Shown piece after piece: positions 14,753-15,393 of a DNA stretch of 15,393 nucleotides. The notes under the pieces are model-generated. The model saw only the letters and a list, made by a program, of their open reading frames with translations. It was not told the DNA's origin and searched no databases. Source of the DNA: Planctomycetaceae bacterium (GTDB lineage: Bacteria; Planctomycetota; Planctomycetia; Planctomycetales; Planctomycetaceae); NCBI GenBank assembly GCA_003445035.1, contig DLVV01000241.1:1-15393 (forward strand), written 5' to 3'. The position numbers and the translations under genes are program-made. Numbering within the stretch: the stretch's first letter is position 1; each line of letters begins with the position of its first letter.

Positions 14753-15393
14753 CTACCCCGCCTCCGGGAGTCCTTCAACAATCCGGGAGGACTTCATCGC
14801 CTGGTACACTTTTTTCGAGGCCCGTTTCAGTATGTCACGACACCCGTCAACCGTTTCGCCGTTTGCCAGGATCGAACAGATCGGTCGCCCTTCGGGGATC
14901 ACGGTTCCCGGGTGAGGGATATCGGCCACGGACCATATTGAATCGCCCGGTGGGAGGTGAGTGACCTCGATGTCTTCCCCGGCAAACAGTACCGCCTTTG
15001 CGTGCACGGCCGATCCGGTGCCGGTCGCAACGATCGGGGGTGACGACGAAGACTCTCCGAATGCCTCGAGGTGCAGTCCGATCAGGGATTGCCCCGTGGA
15101 CATCTCGATCACTTCTGCCGATCCGGTGTAACGCGGGTTGATCTCGATGGTCCACGCTCGCCGGCCGTCCAGGACCAGGTCGATGCCGAACAGGCCGACA
15201 AGTCCGGCTCGGCCGGCCACCGCGTCGGCCAGTTGGGCGACCTGGTCATTGAGGGCCGGTGGCAACTCGAGTGGCCCGATCGACCCGCACCAGGCCCACC
15301 GCGAGGCTGACAGCCATGCCCGGCCGACCAGTTGCTCGGTCACCCCCAGCACCCGTGCCGACGATCCGGTGCCCAGGCACAGCGCCGCCGCGG
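14753..15393 (-). CDS. ATP-grasp domain protein, C-terminal part (5' end outside window)
   Basis: The frame is open from the window edge to TAG 14755-14753, giving 213 residues of a longer protein. FGIDLVLDGRRAWTIEINPR (about 15194-15135) is the metal-binding core of ATP-grasp enzymes, with Glu and Asn of EINPR as the Mg2+ ligands. The following TGSAEVIEMSTGQSLIGLHL and the preceding WCGSIGPLEL suggest the COG2232-like group of predicted ATP-grasp enzymes. Such enzymes form amide or similar bonds using an acyl phosphate. Some relatives sit among tetrahydromethanopterin/C1-transfer genes in methylotrophs and planctomycetes; I recall this as a family association and see no C1 gene here. The ATG near 15352 is internal to the domain and is not the start. 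The enolase-superfamily gene follows on the same strand. Confidence 0.85.
   Translation of the reverse strand, partial: AAALCLGTGSSARVLGVTEQLVGRAWLSASRWAWCGSIGPLELPPALNDQVAQLADAVAGRAGLVGLFGIDLVLDGRRAWTIEINPRYTGSAEVIEMSTGQSLIGLHLEAFGESSSSPPIVATGTGSAVHAKAVLFAGEDIEVTHLPPGDSIWSVADIPHPGTVIPEGRPICSILANGETVDGCRDILKRASKKVYQAMKSSRIVEGLPEAG

Noticed and set aside
13426..14964. 512-codon open frame on the plus strand opposite the enolase-superfamily gene
   Set aside because: It is antisense to conserved catalytic motifs. Its composition (Gly, Val, Arg, Gln, Asp) is that of a mirror frame.

Overview
The window is GC-rich, gene-dense bacterial chromosome carrying housekeeping genes. I see no RNA gene, CRISPR array, insertion sequence or prophage. 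Several features point to a planctomycete or a close PVC-group relative, though this is an inference from gene content and not a placement: many genes lack a Shine-Dalgarno sequence, AroD and AroE are fused (as in Chlamydiae and plants), the prepilin peptidase is unusually long, RtcB is paired with archease, and a PhyH-type dioxygenase is present. Long open frames opposite or across the real genes are abundant and are side effects of the GC content.

Left part (1-4824): the 3' end of a MOFRL-family glycerate 2-kinase (+) runs tail to tail into, and overlaps, an EamA/DMT transporter gene (-). Divergent from the transporter, across a 33-bp spacer, are archease and the RNA ligase RtcB (+), 17 bp apart and probably one transcript. 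They are followed by a small membrane-anchored coiled-coil protein (+), whose stop codon shares a CTAG palindrome with the stop of hisA.

Centre (4821-12337): seven genes lie head to tail on the minus strand with gaps of 2-74 bp. In transcription order they are mutL (endonuclease type), aroDE (fused 3-dehydroquinase and shikimate dehydrogenase), shikimate kinase, prepilin peptidase, hisH, a PhyH-family Fe(II)/2-oxoglutarate dioxygenase and hisA. This joins mismatch repair, three steps of the shikimate pathway, pilin processing and two steps of histidine synthesis in one probable operon. The dioxygenase sits between two genes that are normally neighbours. A reasonable sigma70-like promoter lies about 60 bp upstream of mutL.

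Right part (12338-15393): a 302-bp divergent spacer separates mutL from a site-2-type (M50) membrane metalloprotease gene (+). This converges on an enolase-superfamily (mandelate racemase/muconate lactonizing) enzyme gene (-), which lies downstream of the 3' part of an ATP-grasp ligase gene (-) that runs off the window. The last two are of unknown substrate and may form a pathway unit.
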